Below are positions 32,463 to 43,757 of a stretch of DNA of 64,000 nucleotides, piece by piece (position 1 is the stretch's first letter; the number at the start of each line of letters is the position of its first letter). The notes under the pieces were generated by a model that worked only from the letters and a program-made list of their open reading frames with translations, had not been told where the DNA came from and searched no databases. The position numbers and the translations under genes are program-made. The stretch is from Acetobacteraceae bacterium (lineage in GTDB: Bacteria; Pseudomonadota; Alphaproteobacteria; Acetobacterales; Acetobacteraceae), in assembly GCA_027482245.1 (NCBI GenBank), contig JAIXWG010000039.1, positions 186,001 to 250,000 on the forward strand, written 5' to 3'.

Positions 32463-33955
32463 GCCGCGAAGCGCACGGCTTCCTCGGCGGCGCGGAACAG
32501 GGCGCGCGCCTTCTGGTGCGTCTCCTGGTACTCGGCCTCCGGGTCGCTATCCGCCACCACGCCGGCCCCGGCCTGGACGTGCATGACGCCGTCCTTCACC
32601 AGCGCCGTGCGCAGCGCGATGCAGGTGTCCATGTCGCCATCAGCGCCGAAATAGCCGACGCCGCCGGCATAGATGCCGCGGCGGGATGGCTCCAGTTCCT
32701 CGATGATCTGCATCGCGCGCACCTTGGGCGCGCCGGAGAGCGTGCCGGCCGGGAAGCCCGCCGCCAGCGCGTCCAGCGCATCGAGGCCGGGGCGCAGCCG
32801 GCCCACCACCTCCGACATGATGTGCATGACCTGGCTGTAGCGCTCGACCTGGAATTTCTGCGTCACGCGCACGCTGCCGATCTCCGCCACCCGGCCGATG
32901 TCGTTGCGGCCGAGGTCGATGAGCATCAGGTGCTCCGCGAGTTCCTTGGGGTCGGCCAGCAGCTCGACCTCGAGCCGCTTGTCCTCCTCCGGCGTCGCGC
33001 CGCGGGGGCGCGTGCCGGCCAGGGGCCGCAGCTTCACCTCGCCATGCTTCACGCTGACGAGGATTTCCGGCGATGCCCCGACCAGGGAAAAACCGGAAAA
33101 ATCGCAGTAGAACAGGTAGGGCGCCGGGTTCAGGCGGCGCAGTGCGCGGTAGAGCGCGAAGGGGGGCAGGCCGAAGGGCGCGGAGAAGCGCTGCGACGGC
33201 ACGACCTGGAAGGCGTCGCCGGCATTGATGTAGTCCTTCGCCTTCAGCACCGCTTCCTTGAAGGCCTCCTTCGTGAAGTTGGAGGTCGGCGCGGGCGGCG
33301 GCGGCAGCGCGGCGGGCGGCGCCGGGCGGGGCAGGGGGCGATCGAGCGCCGCCTCGGCCTCATCCAGCCTTGCATTCGCCAGATCCCAGGCGGCCTGCGG
33401 GTCCATCCCCGGCTCCGGCCAGACCGGCGTCACCAGCGTCAGCGTGTCCCGCACATGGTCGAAGACGGCGACCAGCGTCGGGCGGATCATCACGGCTTCC
33501 GGCACGCCCAGCACATCCGGGTTCGTGGCCGGCAGGCGCTCCATCTGGCGCACCATGTCGTAGCCGAGGTAGCCGAACAGCCCCGCCGCGATGCTGGGCA
33601 GCCCCGCCGGCATGGGCATGCGCGTCGCCTGCACGAGCGTCCGCAGGCTGTCGAGCGGCGGCGCCGGGTCCGGCGCGAAGGCATGGGGAGCGGACAGGGC
33701 GTGGCGGTTGATCTCCGCCTGGCCGCCCCGGCAGCGCCAGACCAGATCCGGCTCCATGCCGAGCGCGGAGAAGCGGCCGCGCGCCGCGCCGCCCTCCACC
33801 GATTCCAGCAGGAAGGCGTTGGGCCGGCCCTGCACCAGGCGCAGGAAGGCGCCGACCGGCGTGTCAAGGTCCGCGACCCGTTCCCGGAACAGCACCTGGC
33901 CGCGGCCGGCAGCGATGGCCTCCCGGAAGGCGGCGAAGGAGGGGGCCGCGCTCAC
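32450..33955 (-). CDS. trpE: Anthranilate synthase component I
   Basis: The 501-residue enzyme makes anthranilate from chorismate with TrpG. FLLESVEGG contributes to the Trp feedback site, and YINAGDAFQVVPSQRF, VGASPEILV, RPLAGTRPRGATPEEDKRLE, LIDLGRNDIGRV and FPAGTLSGAPKVRAMQII are catalytic-core motifs. Translation starts at a GTG (33953-33955) that overlaps the ppiD TGA (GTGA), a coupled arrangement. trpG is about 10 kb downstream instead of adjacent. Confidence 0.97.
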   Translation of the reverse strand: MSAAPSFAAFREAIAAGRGQVLFRERVADLDTPVGAFLRLVQGRPNAFLLESVEGGAARGRFSALGMEPDLVWRCRGGQAEINRHALSAPHAFAPDPAPPLDSLRTLVQATRMPMPAGLPSIAAGLFGYLGYDMVRQMERLPATNPDVLGVPEAVMIRPTLVAVFDHVRDTLTLVTPVWPEPGMDPQAAWDLANARLDEAEAALDRPLPRPAPPAALPPPPAPTSNFTKEAFKEAVLKAKDYINAGDAFQVVPSQRFSAPFGLPPFALYRALRRLNPAPYLFYCDFSGFSLVGASPEILVSVKHGEVKLRPLAGTRPRGATPEEDKRLEVELLADPKELAEHLMLIDLGRNDIGRVAEIGSVRVTQKFQVERYSQVMHIMSEVVGRLRPGLDALDALAAGFPAGTLSGAPKVRAMQIIEELEPSRRGIYAGGVGYFGADGDMDTCIALRTALVKDGVMHVQAGAGVVADSDPEAEYQETHQKARALFRAAEEAVRFAAQRR

Positions 33956-35856
33956 GGCACCACCTGCTGCATCAGGCCCTGGTTGATCCGCGGCGCCGCG
34001 CGGCTGCGCAGCGCGGCGAGGTAGGCGGCCTCCAGCTCATCCGCCGACTGGTTCATCAGCGTGGTGCGGGCATTGGCCAGCGCGGCGGGATCGGCGGCGG
34101 GGTCGGCGGCCACGATCTCCAGCAGCTGCGCCACCGCGAATCCGTTGCGCGTCGGCACCATCGTCGCCTCGCCCACCCGCAGGCCGAAGATGGCGGGCAG
34201 CAGCTCGGGCGGCACGGTCAGGCCGGGGGTGCCGCCCTGGGCGGGCTGGCGGCCGAAGGGGCCCATCCGCTCGCTCTGCGCGCCCTGCGCCGTCGCGGCA
34301 TCGGCCAGCGACGCGCCGCCGCGGCTGGCGCCGAGCAGGGCGGCGGCCTTCTCCTCCTGGAAGCGGCGGCGGGCATCGACGATGAAGGCGAGGCGCACCT
34401 CATCCGCGATGCTCTCCAGCGGCTTCAGCGCGGGCGGCGTGATGGCCTTCAGCTCCACGGCCATGAAGCCCTCGGCCTGGCGCAGCTCCGCGAGGCGCGG
34501 GGCGCGGCCCATCTCCGCCGTGAAGATGGTGCGCAGCGCTTCCTGCCGCGCGGCGGCGGGGACGGGCAGCCCCACCGGCAGGCCCTCCGCGTCGCGGCCC
34601 TCGGCGTCCAGCGTCACGGTGGCGACGGTCATGGCATAGCGGCGGGCCGCCTCCTCCAGCGTCGCGCCGCCGGCGATGGCGTCCTCCACCCGGTTGGCAC
34701 GCTCGAAGGCCAGGTCGCCCGCCCGTTCGAGGGCGACTTCGCGCCGCAGCCGGTCCGCGACCTCCGCCAGCGGCGTGGTGGTGCCGGGGGTGATGCGGGC
34801 GACGCGCATGACGTGCCAGCCGAAGGGGGACTGCACGGGGGTGGTGATGCCGCCGGCGGGGGCGGCGAAGACCGCCGCGGCCAGCGCCTCGATCGGCAGA
34901 TCGGCGCGGGTCAGGTCGCCGAGTGCCAGCGCGCCGCCGCCCGCCGCCGTCGCCGCCTGCTCGATCGCGGCGAAGTCGGGGTTGGCGGCCCAGCTCGCGG
35001 CGATGGCCTTCGCGGCATCCTCGGTCGGTACCAGCGCCTGCTGCAGGTCGCGGCGCTCCGGCGTCTCGAACTGGGAATGGCGGGCCTCATAGGCCGCGGT
35101 CAGGTCGGCGTCGGAGACCTCGACCTGGTCGGCCAGCGTCTCCGCCGTCAGCACCGCGACCGTCGCCTCCCGCAGCGCGGGGGTGGAGAAGCGGTCGGGG
35201 TTGTTGGCGTGGAAGCGGGCGAGGGCGGCTTCCGTCGGCGGCTCCGGCTCCGGCGCCTCCAGCAGCGGGAATTCGGCCACCTGGGCGACGCGCTGCTCGC
35301 GCTCGAACCGCACCATGGCGTTGGTGAGGGAGGCGGGCGCCATCGCGCCCGTGCGGACCGCGCCGATCAGCTGGATGCGCTGCAGGTCGTCGCGCACCAG
35401 CTGGAGGAACATCGCCTCGTTCATGTCGTTCTGGCGCAGCCACTGGTCGAGGATCAGCCGGTTGAAGCGCCCGCCCGACTGGAAGTTCGGGATGGAGAAG
35501 ACGTATTCCTGCACCGCCGCGTCGGGGGTGGAGATGCCGAGCCGCCCAGCTTCCAGGCGCTGCGCACGTTCGCTGATCAGGTTCTCCACCGCCTGCATGG
35601 CGACGGCGCGGCGCAGCGGCTCCTCCGGCTCGAAGCTCGGGCCGAGCTGGCGCGTCACCCGCTGGAGCTCGCGGCGGGCGGCGGTCTGCGCCTCCGGCAC
35701 CTCGATGCTCGCGCCCTCCATGCGGACGACGGCGGTTTCCCGCCACAGGTTGCGGACCGTGTCCTCGATCCCCCAGATGCCGAAGGACAGCACCAGGAGG
35801 AGGAACAGGACCTTGGCGACCCAGGTCTGTGTGAGCTTGCGGAACCAGGTGATCAT
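33952..35856 (-). CDS. ppiD: PpiD/SurA-like periplasmic peptidyl-prolyl isomerase
   Basis: The 634-residue protein from the ATG at 35856 (MITWFRKLTQTWVAKVLFLL) has one N-terminal membrane anchor (about 14-32). A SurA-like chaperone region follows (NLWRETAVVRMEGASIEV, QAVENLISERAQRLEAGRLG). A parvulin-type domain is at about 255-355 (SPFGWHVMRVARITPGTTTP), and there is a long C-terminal helical region. It helps outer-membrane proteins fold in the periplasm. Such a gene upstream of trpE is common in alphaproteobacteria. It is divergent from tpiA. Confidence 0.92.
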   Translation of the reverse strand: MITWFRKLTQTWVAKVLFLLLVLSFGIWGIEDTVRNLWRETAVVRMEGASIEVPEAQTAARRELQRVTRQLGPSFEPEEPLRRAVAMQAVENLISERAQRLEAGRLGISTPDAAVQEYVFSIPNFQSGGRFNRLILDQWLRQNDMNEAMFLQLVRDDLQRIQLIGAVRTGAMAPASLTNAMVRFEREQRVAQVAEFPLLEAPEPEPPTEAALARFHANNPDRFSTPALREATVAVLTAETLADQVEVSDADLTAAYEARHSQFETPERRDLQQALVPTEDAAKAIAASWAANPDFAAIEQAATAAGGGALALGDLTRADLPIEALAAAVFAAPAGGITTPVQSPFGWHVMRVARITPGTTTPLAEVADRLRREVALERAGDLAFERANRVEDAIAGGATLEEAARRYAMTVATVTLDAEGRDAEGLPVGLPVPAAARQEALRTIFTAEMGRAPRLAELRQAEGFMAVELKAITPPALKPLESIADEVRLAFIVDARRRFQEEKAAALLGASRGGASLADAATAQGAQSERMGPFGRQPAQGGTPGLTVPPELLPAIFGLRVGEATMVPTRNGFAVAQLLEIVAADPAADPAALANARTTLMNQSADELEAAYLAALRSRAAPRINQGLMQQVVP

Positions 35857-35943
35857 GCGCGCCGGGGTAGCCGAGAAATCCGCACGTTGCCAGCCCGGCC
35901 CCGCGCCTGTAGGGCCGGCGTCAGTTGGGAAAGGGAGATGGGC

Positions 35944-36693
35944 ATGACCCCGGGCGTCCGGCCGCTGATCGCGGGCAATTGGAAGATGCATGGCACGCTG
36001 CGGGAAGCCGCCGCCCTGGCCGAGGCGGTGCGTGCCGGTGCGGTGGCGGAGGCCCTGCCGGCCGACCTGCTGGTCTGCCCGCCCTTCCTGCATGTGCAGA
36101 TCCTGGCCGCGGCCATGCTGGGCCAGCCGGTCGCGGTCGGTGCGCAGGATTGCCACGCCGCCGCCAAGGGCGCGCATACCGGCGACATCGCCGCGCCCAT
36201 GCTGCGCGACGTTGGCGCCACCCATGTGATCCTCGGCCATTCCGAGCGCCGCGCCGACCATGGGGAGACGGATGCGGTGGTGCGCGCCAAGACCGTCGCC
36301 GCGCTCGCCGCCGGCCTGGTGCCCGTGGTCTGCGTGGGAGAGACGGAGGCGGAGCGCCTGGCTGGCCAGGCGGAGGCCGTCGTCTCCCGCCAGCTGGCGG
36401 AGAGCCTGCCGGATGGTTTTGCCGGCATCGTCGCCTATGAGCCCGTCTGGGCGATCGGCACCGGCCGCACCCCGACCGAGGCCGACATCGCCGCCATCCA
36501 CGGCACCATCCGCGCGGCGCTGGCGGCGCGGTTCGGCGAGGCGGGGGCGAAGACGCGCATCCTCTATGGCGGGTCGATGAAGCCGGGGAATGCCAAGGGC
36601 ATCCTGGCGCTGCCGCATGTCGATGGCGGGCTGGTCGGCGGCGCAAGCCTGGTGGCGGCGGATTTCCTCGCCATTGCTCGGGCCGCGGGGTGA
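35944..36693 (+). CDS. tpiA: Triosephosphate isomerase
   Basis: The 249-residue TIM barrel interconverts DHAP and glyceraldehyde-3-phosphate. Lys14 in AGNWKMHG, the catalytic His in ILGHSERR and Glu in AYEPVWAIGTGRTPT, and the phosphate loop YGGSMKPGN and GLVGGASL are intact. The ATG at 35944 has AAGGGAG six bases upstream; the ATG at 35938 overlaps that site. It heads the tpiA-secG-pyrG-eno block. Confidence 0.98.
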   Translation: MTPGVRPLIAGNWKMHGTLREAAALAEAVRAGAVAEALPADLLVCPPFLHVQILAAAMLGQPVAVGAQDCHAAAKGAHTGDIAAPMLRDVGATHVILGHSERRADHGETDAVVRAKTVAALAAGLVPVVCVGETEAERLAGQAEAVVSRQLAESLPDGFAGIVAYEPVWAIGTGRTPTEADIAAIHGTIRAALAARFGEAGAKTRILYGGSMKPGNAKGILALPHVDGGLVGGASLVAADFLAIARAAG

Positions 36694-36696
36694 GCC

Positions 36697-37083
36697 TCAG
36701 CCGTCCGCCGCGATGACGCGCACCGGGTAGGCGGCCGCCTGGCCATCGGCGGTCAGGAAGGCCGCCCCCTCCGCCAGGGCCGTCGCGATCAGCAGGTGGT
36801 CGAAGGGGTCGCGGTGGTGGCTGGGAAGGGCCTGCAGCGCCGCCAAATGCGGGATGGCGATGTCCAGCAGCCGGAAACCCTGGTCGCGCGTCGCCGTGGC
36901 GATCTCCGTCACATCGGCGTCCAGCTTGCCGATCCGCGCCTTCACGGTGATCTCCCAGAGCGAGGCGGCGCTGACCAGCACCTCGTTCAGCGGGTCTGCG
37001 ACCAGCGCGGCGGCAGCGGGGCCGAGCCGCGGGTCGCCGGACAGCCACCAGAGCAGCGCATGGGTGTCGAGGAGCAGCCTCAC
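36697..37083 (-). CDS. vapC: VapC-type PIN-domain toxin
   Basis: The 128-residue PIN endonuclease has acidic residues in the expected places: Asp6 (LLLDTHALLWW), Glu44 (SLWEITVK), Asp95 (HRDPFDHLLIA) and Asp113 (LTADGQ). PIN toxins cleave RNA when freed from their antitoxin. The gene overlaps the antitoxin stop by four bases, as usual for such pairs. Its stop is 3 bp from the convergent tpiA stop. Confidence 0.9.
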   Translation of the reverse strand: MRLLLDTHALLWWLSGDPRLGPAAAALVADPLNEVLVSAASLWEITVKARIGKLDADVTEIATATRDQGFRLLDIAIPHLAALQALPSHHRDPFDHLLIATALAEGAAFLTADGQAAAYPVRVIAADG

Positions 37084-37340
37084 CCCAGGGGCGCTTCCAT
37101 GGCGTCCAGGATCTCCGCCGGGGTCTCGTCGAAATCGGGCGCGATGCGGATGCGGCCGGTGAGGGTGCCGGGCTGCCGGCGCGTGGCCGCGTCCTGCGGC
37201 GGCGGGCGGAGTTCGGCCACCACCTGGTCATGCGAGGTGACCAGGATCACCTGCCCCCGCCGCGCCTCACGCAGGAAGCCCGTCAGGTTGTCGCGCAACT
37301 CCCGGACGCCGACGCGCCGGGGCATGTCCGGAGCAGGCAT
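37080..37340 (-). CDS. Phd/YefM-type antitoxin
   Basis: The 86-residue protein begins MPAPDMPRRVGVRELRDNLTGFLREARRG, the Phd/YefM DNA-binding fold, followed by VILVTSHDQVVAELRPP. The C-terminal tail, rich in Asp and Glu (FDETPAEILDAME), would wrap the PIN toxin. It neutralises the neighbouring toxin and probably represses the operon through the palindrome at 37358-37368. It may have been acquired: it sits between the syntenic tpiA and secG genes. Confidence 0.88.
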   Translation of the reverse strand: MPAPDMPRRVGVRELRDNLTGFLREARRGQVILVTSHDQVVAELRPPPQDAATRRQPGTLTGRIRIAPDFDETPAEILDAMEAPLG

Positions 37341-37357
37341 GGTGACCTCCTGTTGCC

Positions 37358-37368
37358 ACGCAATGCGT
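37358..37368. promoter_or_regulatory. ACGCA-A-TGCGT palindrome, candidate antitoxin operator
   Basis: A perfect 5-bp inverted repeat around one central base lies 17 bp upstream of the antitoxin ATG, next to a ribosome-binding site (AGGAGGTCACC on the minus strand). Phd-type antitoxins autorepress through such short palindromes. Confidence 0.45.
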
Positions 37369-37454
37369 ACACAATCCGGGGCGACGCTTCCAGCGCCGTC
37401 ACGGTTGACCCACCGCTGGCCTTCCCGCGCGCGGCAGGCTAGAAACGGGCCGCC

Positions 37455-37778
37455 ATGACCACTGTCCTCCTCGTCCTCTTCCTGCTCGTCACCTTGGCGC
37501 TGATCGGGGTCATCCTCGTGCAGCGGAGCGAGGGGGGTGGGCTCGGCATCGGGTCCTCCCAGGGCATGGGCAGCTTCATGACGGGGCGCGGCACCGCCAA
37601 CCTGCTGACGCGCACCACCGCCATCCTCGGCACCGCCTTCATGGCGCTGGCGCTGGTGCTGGCGATGCTCGGCAAGGGCCAGGCGCCGCGCGGGTCCATC
37701 CTGGATGCGGCGCCGCCCGCGGCCACCGCGCCGGCGGCCCCCGCGGCCCCGGCCGCGCCGTCCGTTCCCAACAACTGA
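37455..37778 (+). CDS. secG: Preprotein translocase subunit SecG
   Basis: The 107-residue protein has two membrane helices (TTVLLVLFLLVTLALIGVIL, and ILGTAFMALALVLAML) joined by the conserved loop LVQRSEGGGLGIGSSQGMGSF and RGTANLLTRTT. SecG assists SecYE in protein export. The C-terminal tail is Ala/Pro-rich and unconserved. Its position between tpiA and pyrG matches alphaproteobacterial gene order. Confidence 0.95.
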   Translation: MTTVLLVLFLLVTLALIGVILVQRSEGGGLGIGSSQGMGSFMTGRGTANLLTRTTAILGTAFMALALVLAMLGKGQAPRGSILDAAPPAATAPAAPAAPAAPSVPNN

Positions 37779-37787
37779 TACCGTCCC

Positions 37788-37806
37788 GCCCGCGCCCCGC
37801 GCGGGC
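37788..37806. terminator. GC-rich hairpin between secG and pyrG
   Basis: GCCCGCGC at 37788-37795 pairs exactly with GCGCGGGC at 37799-37806 around a CCC loop, 10 bases after the secG stop. No T-run follows. It probably attenuates or ends the secG transcript. Confidence 0.45.
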
Positions 37807-37872
37807 TACATGGCTGTATCGCGGTTCCACGACGCGCGGGTGGGTTTGCTTGCCCGCGCGGCTTCGCTATGA

Positions 37873-39519
<1,647 letters not shown>

Positions 39520-39534
39520 GGAAGGCGCCCGGCG

Positions 39535-39699
39535 ATGGATGAGAAGACCCGGCTGAAGCGGATGGGCATCGGGGCGGCGGCCACCCTGGTGCTGACCATC
39601 GTCGCCGCCGCCGTCTTCGGCTCCATCGCCGTGCCGCTGGCGCTGGCGGTGGGGCTGGGGGCGACGCTGCTGCTGGGCGGCGGGCTGGCCAAGAAGTAG
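39535..39699 (+). CDS. Small membrane protein, 54 residues
   Basis: An ATG at 39535 preceded by GAGGAAGG opens 54 codons to TAG at 39697-39699. After a charged start (MDEKTRLKRMGIG) come two short hydrophobic helices (ATLVLTIVAAAVFG, VPLALAVGLGATLLLGGG) ending LAKK. Family unknown. The strong ribosome-binding site, 15 bp after the pyrG stop, supports it as a co-transcribed gene. Confidence 0.55.
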   Translation: MDEKTRLKRMGIGAAATLVLTIVAAAVFGSIAVPLALAVGLGATLLLGGGLAKK

Positions 39700-39743
39700 C
39701 CCGCCGCAAGGGCGCGCTAACCACTGCCCGCCATGATGGGGCC

Positions 39744-40049
39744 ATGCGAACCCTCAAGGGCCATGGCGACATCGAGACCTACCTGTTCGAGCCAGGCGAC
39801 CTCGTGCGCCTGTTGCGGGCGGAGACGGGGCCCATGGCCAGCGCCCGGCCGGGCGACTGGGGCGTTGTGATGCGGGTGCATCCCTGCGGCGCGCTCGACC
39901 TGAAGCTGGCCGGCTATTCCCGGCCGAAGGACGCCTCCATGGCCCGCGCCATGGCGATTCCCCGCGGCCATGTGGAGCCCTGTGACCGCCACGGCCTGCC
40001 GCTGCGGCGCGGCTTCTCCGCGGTATGGGACACGCGCGTGCCGCGCTGA
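39744..40049 (+). CDS. Uncharacterised 101-residue protein, first of a tandem pair
   Basis: The protein contains FEPGDLVRLLRAETGPM, ARPGDWGVVMRVHPCGALDL and LKLAGYSRPKDAS. The next gene (40118-40423) encodes a protein of the same length with the same blocks, so this is a tandem duplication of an unknown small family. The Gly-Asp-x-Val-Arg-Leu and Gly-Asp-Trp-Gly blocks suggest a small beta-barrel (SH3/KOW-like), perhaps nucleic-acid binding. No signal peptide or membrane helix is seen. Confidence 0.6.
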   Translation: MRTLKGHGDIETYLFEPGDLVRLLRAETGPMASARPGDWGVVMRVHPCGALDLKLAGYSRPKDASMARAMAIPRGHVEPCDRHGLPLRRGFSAVWDTRVPR

Positions 40050-40117
40050 GGCGGCACGGGCGCCCGCCGGCGGGCCTGGGCAACATTCCGTCAAAGACTG
40101 TCGGGTGTGCTGCCCCC

Positions 40118-40423
40118 ATGCAGAAGCCCGATCCCCGAGACGCCCCGTCCAGCCCCCCCATCGCCATCGGCGACTTCGTGCGCCTGCGGCGGGACGAACC
40201 GGGGGATTTCGTGACCACCCGCGCCGGCGACTGGGGCCAGGTGACGCGCGTGAACCGCAACGCGACGCTGGACCTGATGCTGGCCGGCTATTGCCGCCCG
40301 CGCACCACGCCGCAGCCCCGCGCCACCTCCATCCCGCTCAGCATCGTCGAACGTTGCGACGCCTTCGGCCGCCCCCCGCAGGAAACACCCCGCCGCCGGG
40401 TTTGGGGCACCGGGGAGGCATAG
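40118..40423 (+). CDS. Uncharacterised 101-residue protein, second of a tandem pair
   Basis: The ATG at 40118 gives MQKPDPRDAPSSPPIAIGDF, and the core blocks IGDFVRLRRDEPGDFV, TRAGDWGQVTRVNRNATLDL and LMLAGYCRPRTTP match the preceding paralogue; the two have equal length. It may form a homo- or heterodimer with the paralogue. Function unknown. The longer frame from 40025 overlaps the first copy and is not needed. Confidence 0.6.
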   Translation: MQKPDPRDAPSSPPIAIGDFVRLRRDEPGDFVTTRAGDWGQVTRVNRNATLDLMLAGYCRPRTTPQPRATSIPLSIVERCDAFGRPPQETPRRRVWGTGEA

Positions 40424-40461
40424 TCCGGCCGCCCCGTCGGGTGCCATCATCCGCGGCGGCG

Positions 40462-40761
40462 ATGGGCCGGGGGTGGGCGATGGCGGTGCGATCCGGGACG
40501 GCGGGCAGGGTGTTCCCGCGCATCCTGCTGTTCGGCGGCATGACGGTCGCGATGATCGCGGCGACGGTGAACGAACTGCCGGGCCTGGTGCTCGGCGCCG
40601 TGGGCCTCGGCTGGGTCGGCAGCCTGCTGGCGCTGGTCCAGGCGACGCAGGGCGGCACGGCCACCGAGGATTCGGGCAGCGGGGAGGGCGGCGACGCGCC
40701 GGACGGCGAGTCCGATGGGGGCGCGGATGGGGGTGGCGACGGGGGCGGGGACGGCGAATAG
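40462..40761 (+). CDS. Small membrane protein with acidic Gly/Asp-rich tail
   Basis: The protein has 99 residues from the ATG at 40462, or 93 from 40480. It has one or two hydrophobic helices (ILLFGGMTVAMIAATV, GLVLGAVGLGWVGSLLALV), then a tail of about 35 residues of Gly, Asp and Glu (DSGSGEGGDAPDGESDGGAD). The tail may bind cations or basic partners. No family recognised. It precedes eno by 85 bp. Confidence 0.5.
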   Translation: MGRGWAMAVRSGTAGRVFPRILLFGGMTVAMIAATVNELPGLVLGAVGLGWVGSLLALVQATQGGTATEDSGSGEGGDAPDGESDGGADGGGDGGGDGE

Positions 40762-40810
40762 CGCGGGCGTCACCGCGCGCCGTCTTGCCGCGCGCCCCGC
40801 ACAAGGTTAA

Positions 40811-42124
<1,314 letters not shown>

Positions 42125-42227
42125 GGGAGCACCGGCGCGGGGGGCGCCGGTTAACCGTCTTTCGCTGGACAAGGATGCAATCTCCTGTCTTTGTGGTGAC
42201 ACGGAGGCGGGCGGGGGGCTCGAGGAC

Positions 42228-42590
42228 GTGAGTGACGAGTACGGGGCGCCGGAGCGCCGCGAGGGGATCCTCGCGGCCATTGGGCGGGGTCTGCGGGGGG
42301 CTGTGCTGCCGGTGCTGTTCCTGGCGGCCTGCGGCTATTTCATTTGGCATGCCGTGCATGGCGAACGCGGCCTGATCGCCAGCGAGCAGCGCCTGCAGCT
42401 GCTGGCGGATGCGCGGCAGGAGCTGGAACGCAGCCGGGCGGAGCTGGAATCCTGGGAACGCCGCGTGCAGGGCATGCGGGGCGATCGCCTGGATCGCGAC
42501 CAGCTGGATGAACGGGCGCGCCAGCTGCTGAACTTCGTCGGCAAGGACGAGCTGGTGGTGCCCTACGGGCCGGAACGCCGCCTGTTCTGA
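42228..42590 (+). CDS. ftsB: FtsB/DivIC-type septum formation initiator
   Basis: The 120-residue bitopic protein has a short cytoplasmic N-terminus, one helix (VLPVLFLAACGYFIWHAV, about 26-43) and a periplasmic coiled coil (RLQLLADARQELERSRAELE). The C-terminal ARQLLNFVGKDELVVPY is typical of the alphaproteobacterial DivIC family, which links division proteins FtsL and FtsQ. The start is a GTG at 42228. The palindrome CGGTTAACCG at 42148-42157 lies 70 bp upstream. Confidence 0.9.
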   Translation: MSDEYGAPERREGILAAIGRGLRGAVLPVLFLAACGYFIWHAVHGERGLIASEQRLQLLADARQELERSRAELESWERRVQGMRGDRLDRDQLDERARQLLNFVGKDELVVPYGPERRLF

Positions 42591-42597
42591 CAGGCCC

Positions 42598-43641
42598 TCA
42601 CGCCGCGGGCGGGTCGGCCGGCCGGCGCGTGCCGGCGAAACGCCAGCCATTGTCGCGCCCGCGCAGCCGCTTCACCGCGTAGTCCAGCCAGCCGAAGGCG
42701 CGCGTGGCCGCGCCGCGCAGCGGCGGAATGGTCAGGTCGCCCCCCGGCCAGGGCAGGAAGGGCGTGCCGCGGCTCTGCGCCCAGATGGAGATGCGGCAGG
42801 CGAAACCCTCGCTGAGGCCGCGGCGGTGGAAGCCGCTGGTATCGGCGATGATCAGCGTGTTCGGCTGCGCTTCCAGCTTGCGCGGGGCCGCGTAGCGAAG
42901 CCGCGCCAGCTGCTCCTCCCCGATGCGGAGCGACCCTTCCCCCGTCAGCCGGTCCCCCGCCAGATGCGCGGTCAGCGACACGCGGCGTTCCCAGGCCAGG
43001 TGCCGGCGGTTCGGCAGGTGGCTGCCGGGGATGTAGGTGAAGCCGGCCTCCGCCTGGTTCACCGGCGTCAGCAGCAGCCAGGACTTCACCGTCGGGAAGA
43101 AGGTGTCGGTGTGGTAGAAGCTCTGCACATCCGGCGGGCCCTGCCGCACGCCGGAGAAGATCGTCTGCACATAGAGCCGCGGCAGGCGGCGGAAGCTGCC
43201 GATGTAATGGTGCAGGCCGAGGTAGCGCGGCGTCAGCAGCGCCTGCCGCGTGGCCGGCATCTCCCGCAGCGCGAAGGCATCCAGCGGGATCAGCCGCGTC
43301 ATGGTGTAGCCGTCGAGTGATTCGCGCGCCCGCGCCTGGCGCGCCATCACCTCCGCGCGCATCGCCTCGAACCTCTCGGGCGGCAGGAAGTCCGGGATCA
43401 CCAGGTAGCCGTCGCGCAGGAAGGCTTCCCGCTGCGCATCCGGCAGCAGCGCCGCCATGGCGGCCCGCCGGCGCGCGGCCATCCGATGCGCCAGCCGCTT
43501 GCGCGCGATGTGCAGGCCCAGGCGATTGAGGCGCGGGCTGCCGATGACGGGATTGTCGCGGAAGGCCTTCTCGCTCGATGCAACGCGGAGTGCGTGCCAG
43601 GGCAGCAGCAGCCAGCGGAACATCGCGAGGGAACGGGCCAT
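42598..43641 (-). CDS. Phytanoyl-CoA dioxygenase (PhyH) family protein
   Basis: The protein has 347 residues from the ATG at 43641; a frame from 43683 would add 14 residues. FLRDGYLVIPDFLPPERFEAM opens the PhyH fold. The facial triad is likely in SFYHTDTFF (His-x-Asp) and TSGFHRRGLS (distal His), with Arg for 2-oxoglutarate nearby in CRISIWAQSR. It is an Fe(II)/2-oxoglutarate oxygenase that hydroxylates an unknown lipid or small molecule. It is convergent with ftsB and divergent from the patatin operon. Confidence 0.85.
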   Translation of the reverse strand: MARSLAMFRWLLLPWHALRVASSEKAFRDNPVIGSPRLNRLGLHIARKRLAHRMAARRRAAMAALLPDAQREAFLRDGYLVIPDFLPPERFEAMRAEVMARQARARESLDGYTMTRLIPLDAFALREMPATRQALLTPRYLGLHHYIGSFRRLPRLYVQTIFSGVRQGPPDVQSFYHTDTFFPTVKSWLLLTPVNQAEAGFTYIPGSHLPNRRHLAWERRVSLTAHLAGDRLTGEGSLRIGEEQLARLRYAAPRKLEAQPNTLIIADTSGFHRRGLSEGFACRISIWAQSRGTPFLPWPGGDLTIPPLRGAATRAFGWLDYAVKRLRGRDNGWRFAGTRRPADPPAA

Positions 43642-43757
43642 GGCCGCGTTAACTAGCCTGCCGCGCGATGCCGTTCCAGCCACGCGAAACCGGGCGTAAC
43701 CGGGCGCGTCGCCATCGCGAAATTCCCAACGTCGCCGATCCCGAAGGAGACCCCCGC

